Notes: a model not told the origin generated them from the sequence alone. A DNA stretch of 45,482 nucleotides from Desulfomonilaceae bacterium (GCA_031082285.1 JAVHLK010000037.1:1-45482); one strand, 5' to 3'. Shown: positions 1-9,629, numbered from the stretch's first letter. A program made the numbers and translations.

Positions 1-158
1 AGAAGGCCACGCTCCTCGGGTGGGTGATCCGATGGAGCGGGCTGTCCTCACAATGATTCATCAGGTAAACCTCCGAACTGCAGCCCTTGTCGTCGGGGCT
101 GAAACATACTTGCCCATCAATGGGATGATTCCGGCCGATCGTCGATCGAGCTGCCGGC

Positions 159-422
159 TCAACTATCCTTGGGATCTTGGGGTCTCTCGGCCGACTCTTC
201 ACGCGGGAGTACAAGACTGAGGACGAACATGACGAACCACCATACGGCATATCCGGCCATCACCGCAAACATGATCACCGGCCCCAGAGCTATGGATACG
301 AAAATCAATCGCTCTTCGTCCGGGAACAGTCCGCCGAATATGAGCAGCCACAACGCACCGCACAACGCGACCGCCGCGGTGAGTGCTCCGGCAATCAGGG
401 CTATGGTCTGTGTGATCGTCAT
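159..422 (-). CDS. small two-helix membrane protein
   Basis: This predicted protein of 87 residues is mostly hydrophobic. One membrane segment lies at about residues 7-30 and a longer one at about 38-71, followed by a charged, proline-containing tail rich in Glu, Arg and Asp. I do not recognise a family. The start is an ATG with no convincing ribosome binding site, in an AT-rich stretch. The gene faces away from the radical-SAM gene to its right, with a long palindromic repeat between them. Coding status rests on the clear transmembrane pattern only. Confidence 0.45.
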   Translation of the reverse strand: MTITQTIALIAGALTAAVALCGALWLLIFGGLFPDEERLIFVSIALGPVIMFAVMAGYAVWWFVMFVLSLVLPREESAERPQDPKDS

Positions 423-565
423 GACTAATATGTTATCATTATTTGAGCGCTGATTGTTACCGATAATATGGATTGCCGGAAGAATGGGTCCCGGGCTTGC
501 CGAGGAGACGTGTCTATTGAAATACCCTCATTGAGAGACGGACGCGACGGCATGCCCGGATGCTT

Positions 566-724
566 AGTGCTCTGTGGCATAAATACGGTCGCACATTTCT
601 TCCGCGTCGAGATTGCTTCGTCGCTTCGCTCCTCGCAAAGACATGGTAAAGGTTATCATTGCGAGCAAAGCGAAGCAATCTCAGCTCGCCGGAATCCGCG
701 ACCGTATTTAGGAAACGGAGCACT
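566..724. repeat. long imperfect palindrome with nested REP-like element
   Basis: The outer arms contain a perfect 13-bp inverted repeat, TAAATACGGTCGC at 580-592 and its complement at 698-710, extended outward by matching AGTGCTC blocks near 566 and 718. Nested inside, GAGATTGCTTCG at 609-620 pairs with CGAAGCAATCTC at 671-682, flanking a GCGAG/CTCGC core. The inner part resembles the short dispersed elements carrying GCGAAGC...GCAATCTC that are scattered through many deltaproteobacterial genomes. A related copy lies at 15361-15470. The whole 423-787 gap holds this element and no convincing gene. It ends about 60 bp before the start of the radical-SAM gene, so any transcript reading in from the left would fold strongly here. 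Confidence 0.75.
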
Positions 725-787
725 TGGGCACTCACGGTGCCCGTACGATGCTTCCGCAAGGCGCGCAAGGAGACGATCATTTCACTC

Positions 788-3310
788 ATGAGTAACCGAT
801 TGTTCCGTCACGGATATTCTTCGCCTGATTCGTTCTCGGGAATTGAGGATGGCGACATCCTCGCCGGTGTCGAAAAGCCGGCCCGATACATAGGGACCGA
901 AGTCAACCACGTGAAAAAGGACTTGCGAGAGGTCAAACTTCACGTGGCCCTGGCATTCCCGGACGTGTACGAAATTGGAATGTCTCACCTGGGGCTCAAA
1001 ATCCTCTACTCCGTCGTCAACTCTCGACCCGAGTTCTACGCGGAGCGGGTGTTCGCTCCATGGCCCGACATGGAGGCCTCGCTGCGACGAGAAGGCAGGC
1101 CATTGAAGACTTTGGAAACCGGGACCCCGCTGGATGCCTTGGATTTCGTCGGGTTCTCACTTCAGTACGAGCTGTGCGCGACCAATGTGCTTCAGATGCT
1201 TGATTTGGGAATGATACCCATCGCGGCCCGGAACAGGAACGCGGGACATCCGTTCATCGTGGGCGGTGGGCCGGGAGCACTCAATCCGGCTCCGCTCTCC
1301 CGGTTCTTCGACGCGTTCGTGATCGGCGACGGAGAAGAAGCGATCCTGGAGCTGGCCGCGGCTCACGTCCGGTGGAAGGAAACGAGAGGGTCTCGAAACG
1401 AGCTCCTGGACGAATGGAAACGGATTCCGGGAGTCTATGTCCCGTCTCGTCATCGGAAAGGCGAGTCAATCCGTCGGCGTATCGTCGCGGATCTCGAGGG
1501 AGCTCCTTTCCCGCATCGACCCGTGGTCCCGTTTTGCGAAACCGTTCATGACCGCATCGGTTTGGAAATCGCCCGTGGATGCTCCCGGGGATGCCGCTTT
1601 TGTCAGGCCGGGATGATGTACCGCCCGGTTCGGGAAAGACGGCCCCAGACAATTATTGACCTGGCTCATTCCAACGTTTCGGCTACCGGATGGGAAGAAA
1701 TAGCGCTCCTCTCTCTCTCCGCCGGGGACCACTCCTGCATCAACGACGTGATCAAGGGAATCACCCGTGATTTCGCTTGTGAAAAAGTGGCCCTGTCTCT
1801 TCCTTCATTGAGAACCGACAGTCTCGATCCTTCGATGGTCGAGCAGATACGCAAGGTTCGCAAGACAGGGTTCACGCTGGCTCCTGAAGCGGGTACGGAA
1901 AGGCTTCGACGAATCATCAACAAAGGCAATTCGGAGGACGATCTTGAACGGGCCGTGACAACCGCGTTCGACGGCGGATGGAGAGCGGTGAAACTCTACT
2001 TCATGATCGGACTGCCCTTTGAGACGGACGAAGACTTAGACGGTATCGTAAGGCTCGTTCTCAAAGCTTCGAAGTGGGCAAAGGGAGGACGCATCACTGC
2101 ATCGGTATCGACGTTTGTTCCCAAATCGCACACCCCCTTTCAATGGTGCGAACAGATCTCCGTTGAGGAGACGATGCGACGCCGGCACTACATCAGGCGT
2201 TACTTCCAGAAAGGGAGGACTCGCGTCAAGTTCCACAACCCGCGGGTCTCGTTTCTCGAAGGCGTCATCGCCCGAGGCGACGAACGCCTGGGCGCAGTAA
2301 TCGAGTCCGCATACGGAAAGGGAGCACGCTTTGAAGGCTGGGATGAACGTCTGAACTTCGACGTGTGGATGGATGCGTTCACAGAGAACGGGATCGATCC
2401 GGAAGATTACCTCAAGAGCCGGTCGATTGAAGAGGAATTGCCGTGGGATTTTGTGGACGGCCGCGTCTCCAAGGACTTTCTCTCCCGGGAATGGGCCAAG
2501 GCCGAGGCCGGAGAGACCACGCCCGATTGCCGCAATTCCGACTGTTCGGGCTGTGGAGTGTGCGACTTTGAACAAGTCCTCCCCCGTCCGGCATCACACA
2601 CGGATGCCGATCCCGACTTGTCCCATGGAATCCTCCCCCCGGATGGTCATCCCACGATCCGGAGGCTCCGACTGCAATACGCAAAACTCGGTGCGATGCG
2701 CTTTCTCGGTCATCATGACGTGACCCGCGTATTCCATCGGGCACTCAGGCGCATGGGATTGAAACCGGCCTACTCCAACGGTTTTCATCCTCATCCCAAA
2801 TTGCGGTTCTCTCCGCCTCTCGGTCTTGGAATCGAAAGCCTGGCCGAGTTCGTTGACGTTGATCTGGTCGATTGCCGACTCATCCCCGAAGAAATAATGG
2901 CGGCACTGAACAGTGCCCTGCCTCCGGGAATGCAACCTCTTGCAATCGAGGAAAGATCGTTGAATGAAGATCCGGTTTCTGGTACACTGAGGCGGGTTAC
3001 GTATGAACTAAGTGTTTCAGACTCCCTTTCGATGAGGGATGTGGCGGAAATGGTGAGGAAGTTCGAGTCTTCCCAGACGTTTGAGATCACTCGAGTACAC
3101 AAAGGCAAGTCTAAGACCAGGGATCTGAAGGAGTGGGTGTGCCGGCTGGAAACTCATGAATCCATCCTGAGGATGGAGTTCAAGTCCGATGCATCAGGGT
3201 CTGTTCATCCGTATGACGCCGTCTCAGCCATTCTTGGAATCGGTAGAGACTCGCTCAAAACAATGAGACTTGTGAAAACCGAGGTCGGGTTCAAGGACTC
3301 GCTCACCTGA
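788..3310 (+). CDS. radical-SAM protein fused to a DUF2344 domain (TIGR03960/TIGR03936 type)
   Basis: From the ATG at 788 the product is 840 residues; the frame stays open upstream, but that part lies inside the palindromic repeat. An AAGGAG-like site at 767-772 precedes the start. The radical-SAM cluster motif CX3CX2C is Cys265, Cys269, Cys272. A cobalamin-binding-like region precedes it and the TIM-barrel core follows. A second cysteine group (Cys581, 586, 589, 592) marks the junction to the C-terminal DUF2344 region, which begins at about residue 620. Fused proteins of this kind are widespread in anaerobes and commonly sit beside RNase E/G. A role in tRNA or RNA modification has been suggested from context, but the substrate is unknown to me. 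RNase G follows 16 bp downstream, so the two are probably cotranscribed. Confidence 0.9.
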   Translation: MSNRLFRHGYSSPDSFSGIEDGDILAGVEKPARYIGTEVNHVKKDLREVKLHVALAFPDVYEIGMSHLGLKILYSVVNSRPEFYAERVFAPWPDMEASLRREGRPLKTLETGTPLDALDFVGFSLQYELCATNVLQMLDLGMIPIAARNRNAGHPFIVGGGPGALNPAPLSRFFDAFVIGDGEEAILELAAAHVRWKETRGSRNELLDEWKRIPGVYVPSRHRKGESIRRRIVADLEGAPFPHRPVVPFCETVHDRIGLEIARGCSRGCRFCQAGMMYRPVRERRPQTIIDLAHSNVSATGWEEIALLSLSAGDHSCINDVIKGITRDFACEKVALSLPSLRTDSLDPSMVEQIRKVRKTGFTLAPEAGTERLRRIINKGNSEDDLERAVTTAFDGGWRAVKLYFMIGLPFETDEDLDGIVRLVLKASKWAKGGRITASVSTFVPKSHTPFQWCEQISVEETMRRRHYIRRYFQKGRTRVKFHNPRVSFLEGVIARGDERLGAVIESAYGKGARFEGWDERLNFDVWMDAFTENGIDPEDYLKSRSIEEELPWDFVDGRVSKDFLSREWAKAEAGETTPDCRNSDCSGCGVCDFEQVLPRPASHTDADPDLSHGILPPDGHPTIRRLRLQYAKLGAMRFLGHHDVTRVFHRALRRMGLKPAYSNGFHPHPKLRFSPPLGLGIESLAEFVDVDLVDCRLIPEEIMAALNSALPPGMQPLAIEERSLNEDPVSGTLRRVTYELSVSDSLSMRDVAEMVRKFESSQTFEITRVHKGKSKTRDLKEWVCRLETHESILRMEFKSDASGSVHPYDAVSAILGIGRDSLKTMRLVKTEVGFKDSLT

Positions 3311-3326
3311 TACGAGGGACCCTCAC

Positions 3327-4877
3327 ATGGCCAGTGAGATCCTTATGAATAGTACTCAACGCGAGACACGGTTGGCGCTCGTTGAAGACAGCCAGGTTGT
3401 GGAGCTGCACATCGAGCGAAAAGGCGAGCGCGGGATCGTGGGCAATATCTACAAGGGGCGCGTGATCAAAGTACTACCGGGGATGCAGGCGGCTTTTGTC
3501 GATATCGGTCTGTCCAGAGCGGCCTTTCTGTACGTGGGCGACATCCACCACCATGTCCATGACCTACAGCTAATGGTCAACGATGAAGATGAGGGCGATC
3601 AAGAGGAAGAAGGCGACGAGATCAGAGACCAACTGCACCAGCCCGTACCACCTTTTTCACCCATCGAAGACTTGATACGTGAAGGCGAGGACATGCTCGT
3701 CCAGATTTCCAAGGAGCCCCTCGGCAGCAAAGGCGCGAGAATTACTTCGCACATATCCATACCCGGGAGACATCTCGTCTTCATGCCCACTGTAGATCAC
3801 GTGGGCGTCTCCCGAAGAATTGAAAACGAGATCGAACGACAGAGGCTCAAGGAGATTATTTCTCAGATCAAGCCGACCTCGTGCGGGATAATCGTCCGAA
3901 CCGTATCCGAGCACGAGAACTCGGACAAGCTCAAAGCCGACTTGACCTTTCTGCAGGGTACCTGGGAGAGAATTCTCGAAAAGGAGAGCCGAGTACCTGC
4001 CCCGTCTCTTATCTACGAGGATCTGGACCTCTGTTTGAGAGGCGTGCGAGACCTTTTCACGGAAGACGTGACGCGGTTGATTGTCGACACCGTGGAGAAC
4101 TATGAGCGGATCCTCGACTTCATGGACATGTTCATGCCGTCTCTCAAACCCTGCGTTGAATTGTACGAGGGAGACGAACCGATTTTCGACCATTTCGGCA
4201 TTGAGATCGAATTGAACAAAGCCCTGGGCAGAAAGGTGTGGCTCAAATCGGGCGGGTACATCAACATTGACTTCACGGAAGCCCTGGTTGCCATCGATGT
4301 AAACACCGGCAGGTACGTCGGGAAACGTAATCTTCAGGAGACCATTCTCAAGACCAATCTCGAAGCGGCAAAGGAAATAGCCTACCAACTTAGGCTTCGC
4401 AACATAGGGGGGATCATTATCGTGGATTTCATTGACATGGATCGCCAGGCCGATCGAGAGAAAGTATCGAATGCGCTCCACGACGCCCTGAAAAAGGACA
4501 AGCAGAAGACGAACATTCTGAAGATCTCCGAGTTGGGGCTGGTCCAGATGACCCGGAAGAGGACCCGAGAGAGCCTCACGCGAACTCTGTCCGAACAGTG
4601 CCCCTACTGCGAGGGCAAAGGATTCATAAAGTCACTCACGACCATGTGCTATGAAATCCTGCGTTCCATCTCCAGGCACATCTCCGATGACGGTTCCGCC
4701 GGCATCAAGGTCACCGCGCACCCTGAAGTCGTGAAACTCCTCTTCGAAGAGGAGAGTGAACAGATTGACGAAATCCAGAGAAAGCATAACACCAAGATAC
4801 AATTGAGCGCCGATCCCAACCTCTTCCAGGAGCAGTACGAAATCGCGAGCGACGGGAAATTATTCACCCAGATATGA
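3327..4877 (+). CDS. rng: ribonuclease G/E family endoribonuclease
   Basis: The 516-residue product carries an N-terminal S1 RNA-binding domain (about residues 38-135) with an acidic insertion (EDEGDQEEEGDE), then the RNase E/G catalytic domain. The metal-binding aspartates are Asp324 (in AIDVNTGRYVG) and Asp367 (in IIIVDFIDMD). They are 43 residues apart, exactly as D303 and D346 are in E. coli RNase E. The zinc-link cysteines CPYC are at 425-428. There is no long C-terminal degradosome scaffold, so this is an RNase G-type enzyme, acting in rRNA 5' maturation and mRNA decay. GAGGG at 3314-3318 supports the ATG at 3327; an in-frame ATG at 3345 is a weaker alternative. The gene is tightly linked to the upstream radical-SAM gene. 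Confidence 0.95.
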   Translation: MASEILMNSTQRETRLALVEDSQVVELHIERKGERGIVGNIYKGRVIKVLPGMQAAFVDIGLSRAAFLYVGDIHHHVHDLQLMVNDEDEGDQEEEGDEIRDQLHQPVPPFSPIEDLIREGEDMLVQISKEPLGSKGARITSHISIPGRHLVFMPTVDHVGVSRRIENEIERQRLKEIISQIKPTSCGIIVRTVSEHENSDKLKADLTFLQGTWERILEKESRVPAPSLIYEDLDLCLRGVRDLFTEDVTRLIVDTVENYERILDFMDMFMPSLKPCVELYEGDEPIFDHFGIEIELNKALGRKVWLKSGGYINIDFTEALVAIDVNTGRYVGKRNLQETILKTNLEAAKEIAYQLRLRNIGGIIIVDFIDMDRQADREKVSNALHDALKKDKQKTNILKISELGLVQMTRKRTRESLTRTLSEQCPYCEGKGFIKSLTTMCYEILRSISRHISDDGSAGIKVTAHPEVVKLLFEEESEQIDEIQRKHNTKIQLSADPNLFQEQYEIASDGKLFTQI

Positions 4878-5001
4878 CCTTGGTGGGCACAATTGTTTGA
4901 TATTATTGAGTATATTAGTCGTGCATTCTTGTTGACTTCTCGCCGGGGGTCCAGTATGGTGCATGGGCCTGAAAAATACCCAATGTCCTCGGCAGTGAGC
5001 C

Positions 5002-5439
5002 ATGACGGACCATCCGGAACAAGAGATCACGACTCAGATTCTCATTCAGATGCGCGACGAGATGCGATCCATGCGGTCGCAGTTCCGACAGGGGGTGGAC
5101 GGGCTTACGGCACACATGAAAGACTTCGAAAAGCGGTTGGATTCTCTCGAGTCTCACATGGGTTCTCTTGAACGGCATATGGACTCCGTAGTATCGCATA
5201 TAGATTCCCTGGAATCGCGTATGGCTTCGCTCAAGCTCGGCCTCGACGCACGTGAGCCAAAGAACGAGGCACACCTCCAACGGATTCATAGGGGACTCGA
5301 ACGGATTGACGGGGACTTGAAAAAATTCGCGGCTCTTGTAAACGACACGGTCCTCCATTATGCTGACGAAATGGACTCGGTGAGAGAGCGTCTCGACAGT
5401 CTGGAAAGAGAAGTCGGATTTCTCACGCCCTCCGAATGA
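5002..5439 (+). CDS. small coiled-coil protein with exact heptad repeats
   Basis: This 145-residue protein has no family I recognise. Residues 38-79 are six consecutive seven-residue units (HMKDFEK, RLDSLES, HMGSLER, HMDSVVS, HIDSLES, RMASLKL) with hydrophobics at regular a/d positions, so it should form a parallel coiled coil. A shorter heptad stretch reappears near residues 124-137. There is no signal peptide, membrane segment or catalytic motif. The ribosome binding site is weak (GTGAG just before the ATG). It lies 30 bp before the YkgJ-type gene and may share its transcript. The amino-acid repetition argues for a real protein rather than a chance frame. Confidence 0.6.
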   Translation: MTDHPEQEITTQILIQMRDEMRSMRSQFRQGVDGLTAHMKDFEKRLDSLESHMGSLERHMDSVVSHIDSLESRMASLKLGLDAREPKNEAHLQRIHRGLERIDGDLKKFAALVNDTVLHYADEMDSVRERLDSLEREVGFLTPSE

Positions 5440-5469
5440 TCATCTGTTGTACCCATTGGAAGAATATTC

Positions 5470-6126
5470 ATGACATTAGCGGATCACCTCCGCCGGTACA
5501 TGGAACTCGCAGCCCAGGCCGACAATCTGTTCCGAACCGTTGAGAAATTGCACGGAGAACTTATGCCGTGCAAGGTCAGGTGCAACGACTGCTGTTCGGT
5601 CTACTTTGAATTGTGTCTCATAGAGGCCTTCACCATGAGCGCGATGTTTCGCCGGGAACTTTCGAGAAAGATTCAGTCCCGTGTTCTTTCCCGGGCTGCA
5701 ATGGTCGAACCGCTCTTTGTGGATGCCAACAGGACGCTTCAGTCCATCGGCGGAAGCGACGCCGGAGATCGAATCGACGCGGCATCGAGGCTGAGAATCC
5801 CCTGCCCGCTGAATGAGGACGGGTCATGCGTCCTGTACGACTACCGGCCCGTCACCTGTAGGCTCTATGGAATACCGCAGAATATGGGCGATCGCGTCGT
5901 CTCGTGCCCCCGGACCGGTTTCAAACAGGGACGGAAGTACCATACGGTGAATGTGCACGAGATCCAGACAAGGCTCTTTGAGTATTCCCGCGATCTTCTT
6001 CGCGATCTGCTCGGATTTCCCCCCGACATACGGCGTACCCCGCTCTATTTCGTCCCTGTTGCATTACAAACGCAATTCGACAAGGAGTACTTTCTCACCC
6101 TTGGCCGGTCGCTCGAGAAAACATAA
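5470..6126 (+). CDS. YkgJ-type cysteine-cluster protein (putative Zn/Fe binding)
   Basis: This is a 218-residue cytosolic protein of the YkgJ/UPF0153 type. The N-terminal cysteines are Cys34, 38, 41, 42 and 49 (motif PCKVRCNDCC). A second group follows in the pattern CPLNEDGSCVLYDYRPVTCRLYG, with a later SCP. This C...CxxYxxRPxxCRxYG signature is the hallmark of the family, thought to bind zinc or an Fe-S cluster; the precise role is unknown. A GGAAG at 5458-5462 may serve as the ribosome binding site. The PrmA-like methyltransferase starts 22 bp downstream, suggesting a shared transcript. Confidence 0.85.
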   Translation: MTLADHLRRYMELAAQADNLFRTVEKLHGELMPCKVRCNDCCSVYFELCLIEAFTMSAMFRRELSRKIQSRVLSRAAMVEPLFVDANRTLQSIGGSDAGDRIDAASRLRIPCPLNEDGSCVLYDYRPVTCRLYGIPQNMGDRVVSCPRTGFKQGRKYHTVNVHEIQTRLFEYSRDLLRDLLGFPPDIRRTPLYFVPVALQTQFDKEYFLTLGRSLEKT

Positions 6127-6148
6127 CAAGAACACCGACCGTTGGTGG

Positions 6149-6802
6149 ATGGGCAAGGTCCGTTCCCTGGACGTGGGCGAGCGCCTCAGGTTGATTCCCT
6201 TCTGGGAAAGAGGGTCGGTTGCTTCGGATCGCACTCCACTGATCGTCGATCCCGGGCCCGCCTTCGGTGCCGGTGATCATCCAACAACCATCATGGCCCT
6301 GGAATTGTTGGAAGAAGCCGTGATTGAAAAGACTCGTACCGGCTGCGCACCGACACTGCTCGATGTCGGCACGGGCACCGGAGTGCTGGCCGTCGCGGGA
6401 AGGATTCTTGGTACGGGCTTTACTGTGGGCCTGGATATCGACCCGGTATCCGTGTGTACCGCTCGACGCAACGCGGGGCTGAACGGCTTCGACCGACCGG
6501 ATGCGGGCTCGAGACACATCATCGACTTCGTCGTCGGCGGTGCCGACTGCATCGGGGGAAGATTCCACATCGTCACCGTGAACCTCGTCGCGCCGGTGTT
6601 GTTGAGAATCAGGGACGACCTGATCGACAGGGCCGGCCACACGCTTATCCTCTCGGGGATCGCGGACGTCATGGCGGACGAGGTGTTTACCGCCTATGGG
6701 TCTGGTGATTTGGCAGTTTCTAGGATCGAGAGCCGGGAGGGATGGAACGCGGCAACCTTTCACACGAACTCCCCTTGTGACCCTGTCCCGAACGCGGCGT
6801 GA
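6149..6802 (+). CDS. PrmA-like methyltransferase lacking the N-terminal domain
   Basis: This is an S-adenosylmethionine-dependent methyltransferase whose sequence follows the catalytic half of ribosomal protein L11 methyltransferase. It has GERLRLIPFWE, then DPGPAFGAGDHPTT, then the SAM-binding LDVGTGTGVLAVA, and then VNLVAPVL at the NxxxxxL position. From the ATG at 6149 it is 217 residues, against about 290 for PrmA. The domain that positions L11 is missing, because the preceding gene ends only 22 bp upstream. The frame is open further upstream, but that part overlaps the YkgJ-type gene and does not resemble PrmA. It may methylate a different target. The family call is secure; the substrate is not. 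Confidence 0.8.
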   Translation: MGKVRSLDVGERLRLIPFWERGSVASDRTPLIVDPGPAFGAGDHPTTIMALELLEEAVIEKTRTGCAPTLLDVGTGTGVLAVAGRILGTGFTVGLDIDPVSVCTARRNAGLNGFDRPDAGSRHIIDFVVGGADCIGGRFHIVTVNLVAPVLLRIRDDLIDRAGHTLILSGIADVMADEVFTAYGSGDLAVSRIESREGWNAATFHTNSPCDPVPNAA

Positions 6803-6866
6803 AAGCGCTGCGACGTCCGTGCCGTGCGGCACTCCCAGTCATCTGAAACGAACAGCATCAATAAAG

Positions 6867-6896
6867 AAAGGGAGGTGCCTTTTGCGGACCTCCCTT
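6867..6896. terminator. hairpin terminator between dsrD and the methyltransferase gene
   Basis: GGGAGGT at 6870-6876 pairs with ACCTCCC at 6888-6894, extended by AA/TT pairs, around an 11-nt loop. Read on the minus strand, the hairpin is followed by a T-rich run (TTTCTTT), so it should end the dsrABD transcript. On the plus strand it is followed by CCCATTTT and may also stop the convergent methyltransferase transcript. Confidence 0.7.
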
Positions 6897-6946
6897 CCCA
6901 TTTTGGACTTGTGTCGGCTATCTGATTCAGTCCGAAGCCGGTCAGA

Positions 6947-7183
6947 CTAATCGTCTTCCTGATGCTGCTTGCCCATTCCCTTCAGACCTATCAGTGTAGT
7001 GCTTCCGCTGGACCAATACTCGAGCTTGCCCTCTTGAACCATCTTGTTGACCAGGTTCTTCACCTGCCGGCTCTTCATGTCCGGGATCATGGCGTAGAAG
7101 TCCCTCAAGTAGAACTTAGACTTGGACTTGGACTTCTTTTCAAGCGTGTCGAGTATGACCTGTTTCGCTTCGTCGTCGGTCAT
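6947..7183 (-). CDS. dsrD: DsrD, small winged-helix protein of dissimilatory sulfite reduction
   Basis: This 78-residue Lys-rich protein matches DsrD: an N-terminal acidic helix with a KKSKSKSK stretch, then FYLRDFYAMIPD, and a winged-helix core ending with the hairpin LEYWSSGSTTLIGLKG. DsrD is found with dsrAB in sulfate and sulfite reducers and is generally absent from sulfur oxidisers. It is reported to act as an activator of DsrAB. A GGAGT site precedes the ATG. The gene starts 20 bp after dsrB ends and is the last gene before the terminator. Confidence 0.95.
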   Translation of the reverse strand: MTDDEAKQVILDTLEKKSKSKSKFYLRDFYAMIPDMKSRQVKNLVNKMVQEGKLEYWSSGSTTLIGLKGMGKQHQEDD

Positions 7184-7203
7184 GGTAACTCCTTTTCGGC
7201 CGC

Positions 7204-8322
7204 CTAGAACTTGATCTGAGTGGACTGCCGCCAGGTCGTGTAGGCAAAGCGATAGTCGTCAATCAAGTGGTGAGTAAACGGAAGGTTGGTTTTCTCGAAG
7301 AATCTCTCCCAACCAATCCTCTCGGCCCAGTCGCCCAGACGCTCGTACTTCCGTGCATCCTTGGCATAGACATCCACGATGTTCTTGATGATTTCGACCG
7401 TGTCATCCCAGCGCGGGGGCTGATTGGGAATGAAAGGAACTACGACCTTGGAGAACTTCGGTTTGCTGATCCTGTTGGAGAGCTTGCCCCCCACAAGAAT
7501 CGCCACCCCGCTGCCGTCCTCGTCCGCGAGCGGCATGGCGGCACACATGGTGTAACAGTTCCCGCAGAACATGCAGCGCTCGGCTTTAACTTCCAGGGTC
7601 TTGAGACCGCTTTCGGTCTTTGCCGGCTTGATGGCGGCTGTGGGGCATGCAGCAATGGCGAGCGGAAGCTCGCAGAGTTTGTCGATCCACTCATGGTCGA
7701 TCATGGGCGGTTTACGGTGAATACCAAGAATGGCGATGTCTGAGCAGTGAACTGCGCCGCACATGTTCAGACAACAGGCCAGGGAGACTCTCACCGGCGC
7801 AGGCAGTCTCATGCTTCCGAATTCGTCATAAATCCCGTCCATAACGGCCTTGACCACACCTGATGCATCGATGGCCGGCGTGTGACAGTGGGCCCATCCT
7901 TGAGTGTGGACGATGTTGGTGACGCCGGCGCCCGTCCCGCCGATGGGGAACTTGTTGGAGCCTTTCTCGAACTTCCTGCTCTTCAGGTCGTCCATCAGGG
8001 GCTTGACCTTGTCCTTGGAGTCCACCATGAACTCGATGTTGTTCCTTGTGGTGAACCGCAAGTACCCGTCGCAGTGTTTGTCCGCGATCTCACACATTTC
8101 CCGAATGTGCTCGATGCTCATGAGCCGGCAACCACCCACACGCACGGTGTAGACCTCGTCTCCGGTCTCGGAAACGTGAACGAGAACACCGGGCTCGATG
8201 ATATCGTGATAGAGCCATTTGCCCTTGTTGTTCTTGATGACGGGCGGCAAAAACTCTTCATAGTATCTGGGACCAATATCGGTAATTCTGTCCTTCAAAG
8301 GATCGCTGGGATCGTATGGCAT
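7204..8322 (-). CDS. dsrB: dissimilatory sulfite reductase beta subunit
   Basis: The 372-residue product is full length for DsrB. Siroheme/[4Fe-4S] ligand cysteines are present: Cys146 ([10 protein letters not shown]), Cys183 and Cys184, and Cys188 (ACCLNMC). A ferredoxin-like insertion carries Cys250, 253, 256 and 260 ([11 protein letters not shown]), with CPTAA at 226. With DsrA it forms the alpha2beta2 enzyme that reduces sulfite, handing the product to DsrC, which is not in this window. GGAGGT lies 7 bp before the ATG, and dsrA ends 17 bp upstream, giving a tight dsrA-dsrB-dsrD operon. Confidence 0.98.
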   Translation of the reverse strand: MPYDPSDPLKDRITDIGPRYYEEFLPPVIKNNKGKWLYHDIIEPGVLVHVSETGDEVYTVRVGGCRLMSIEHIREMCEIADKHCDGYLRFTTRNNIEFMVDSKDKVKPLMDDLKSRKFEKGSNKFPIGGTGAGVTNIVHTQGWAHCHTPAIDASGVVKAVMDGIYDEFGSMRLPAPVRVSLACCLNMCGAVHCSDIAILGIHRKPPMIDHEWIDKLCELPLAIAACPTAAIKPAKTESGLKTLEVKAERCMFCGNCYTMCAAMPLADEDGSGVAILVGGKLSNRISKPKFSKVVVPFIPNQPPRWDDTVEIIKNIVDVYAKDARKYERLGDWAERIGWERFFEKTNLPFTHHLIDDYRFAYTTWRQSTQIKF

Positions 8323-8339
8323 GTTTCTGTAACCTCCTA

Positions 8340-9629
8340 CTACCTCTGGTGTTTCTGGCGGAAAACATTGATGTCGCGTGTCCAGCCGCCCTCTACTTCT
8401 TCCTCTTTCCAGAAGATGTACGGGTTGGACCTGGGCTCGTCTACCATCCTGGGATCCGCCTCAAGCTCGGTTATCTCAAGGAATTTCTGCCAGCTCTGGC
8501 GCTGGATCAGCTCGCCGAGCCGCTCGCGGTTCTTACCTTCTTCCATCCACCAGTCCCACACCTTCTCAATGAGCTCTTTGAGCTCGTCGAACGGTTCTTC
8601 TATCTTCATGAAAGGAACCGTCAACGTAGACATCTGAGCGCCTTCGAGAATCGGAGCTTTTGCACCGAAAAGAATGGCCGCTCCCCTGTCCTCGCCGATT
8701 CTCAAAGCTCTCGGCATCGTGTTCAGGCAGTGCATGCACTTGGTGCACTCTTTGTCATTGATCTCCAGCTTGCTGCCGTCCCAGCTCATGCAGCCGGTCG
8801 GGCACAGATTGATGACCTCTTTCTGGATATCGAACGCGCCCCAGTCCCTGCTTGCATGTGCACCGGCATTGGGTGCAAGCTCGCCGCCCACGTAAGCCTT
8901 GACGGCTTCCTGGTTGATGCGGATTTCATCTCGCCAGATTCCGATGACCGACATGTCGGACCGGGCAATGGAGGCCACACACCCGTTCGGGCAGCCGTCA
9001 AACTTGAACTTGAACTTGTACGGGAACGCCGGCCTGTGCAGTTCGTCCTGATACTCGTTGGTCATCTGATGGCAGGCTTCCTGTGTATCGTAGCAGGCAA
9101 ACTCGCATCGGGACATGCCGAGGCAACATGCGGGGGTTCGCAGGTTGGAGCCGGAGCCTCCGAGATCCTGGTTCAACTCATGCGTAAGATCGTAGAAAAG
9201 CGGCTCCAAATGGTCCGTGGTCGTCCCGAGAAAGATGATGTCGCCCGTGGAACCATGCATGTTGGTCAAGCCGCTGCCGTGCTTCTCCCACATGTCGCAG
9301 AGATCACGCAGGAAATTGGTCGAGTAGTACTTGCTCGAGGGCTGGTTGACGCGGATAGTGTGGAAGTGTGCTACACCAGGGAATTGCTGCGGCTGGTCGC
9401 AGTATCTTCCAATGATCCCGCCCCCATATCCGAACACGCCGACGATTCCGCCGTGTTTCCAATGGGTAACCTTATCCTCGTAGGACAATTCGAGAATCCC
9501 GAGAAGATCCTCGGGAGCATCTTTCAAGATCTGTTTACCCTTTTCCGCCTGCTGCCTGATATCGGAAACAAAGCTCGGCCACGGGCCGCTTTCCAATTCA
9601 TCAAGCATCGGGGTCTTGTGTTTTGCCAT
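8340..9629 (-). CDS. dsrA: dissimilatory sulfite reductase alpha subunit
   Basis: The 429-residue product is full length for DsrA. Cluster and siroheme ligands fit Cys169-x5-Cys175 and Cys213-x3-Cys217 ([10 protein letters not shown]). The ferredoxin domain holds CPTGC at 276-280 and Cys295, 298 and 301 (ECTKCMHC). The cytoplasmic enzyme performs the sulfite-reducing step of dissimilatory sulfate reduction. GGAGGA stands just upstream of the ATG. It is the first gene of dsrABD. Codon use and composition look like the neighbours, and nothing suggests recent transfer. Confidence 0.98.
   Translation of the reverse strand: MAKHKTPMLDELESGPWPSFVSDIRQQAEKGKQILKDAPEDLLGILELSYEDKVTHWKHGGIVGVFGYGGGIIGRYCDQPQQFPGVAHFHTIRVNQPSSKYYSTNFLRDLCDMWEKHGSGLTNMHGSTGDIIFLGTTTDHLEPLFYDLTHELNQDLGGSGSNLRTPACCLGMSRCEFACYDTQEACHQMTNEYQDELHRPAFPYKFKFKFDGCPNGCVASIARSDMSVIGIWRDEIRINQEAVKAYVGGELAPNAGAHASRDWGAFDIQKEVINLCPTGCMSWDGSKLEINDKECTKCMHCLNTMPRALRIGEDRGAAILFGAKAPILEGAQMSTLTVPFMKIEEPFDELKELIEKVWDWWMEEGKNRERLGELIQRQSWQKFLEITELEADPRMVDEPRSNPYIFWKEEEVEGGWTRDINVFRQKHQR

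Noticed and set aside
514-789. 91-codon minus-strand frame across the palindrome
   Set aside because: Its sequence is produced by the repeat element; there is no ribosome binding site or protein-like composition.
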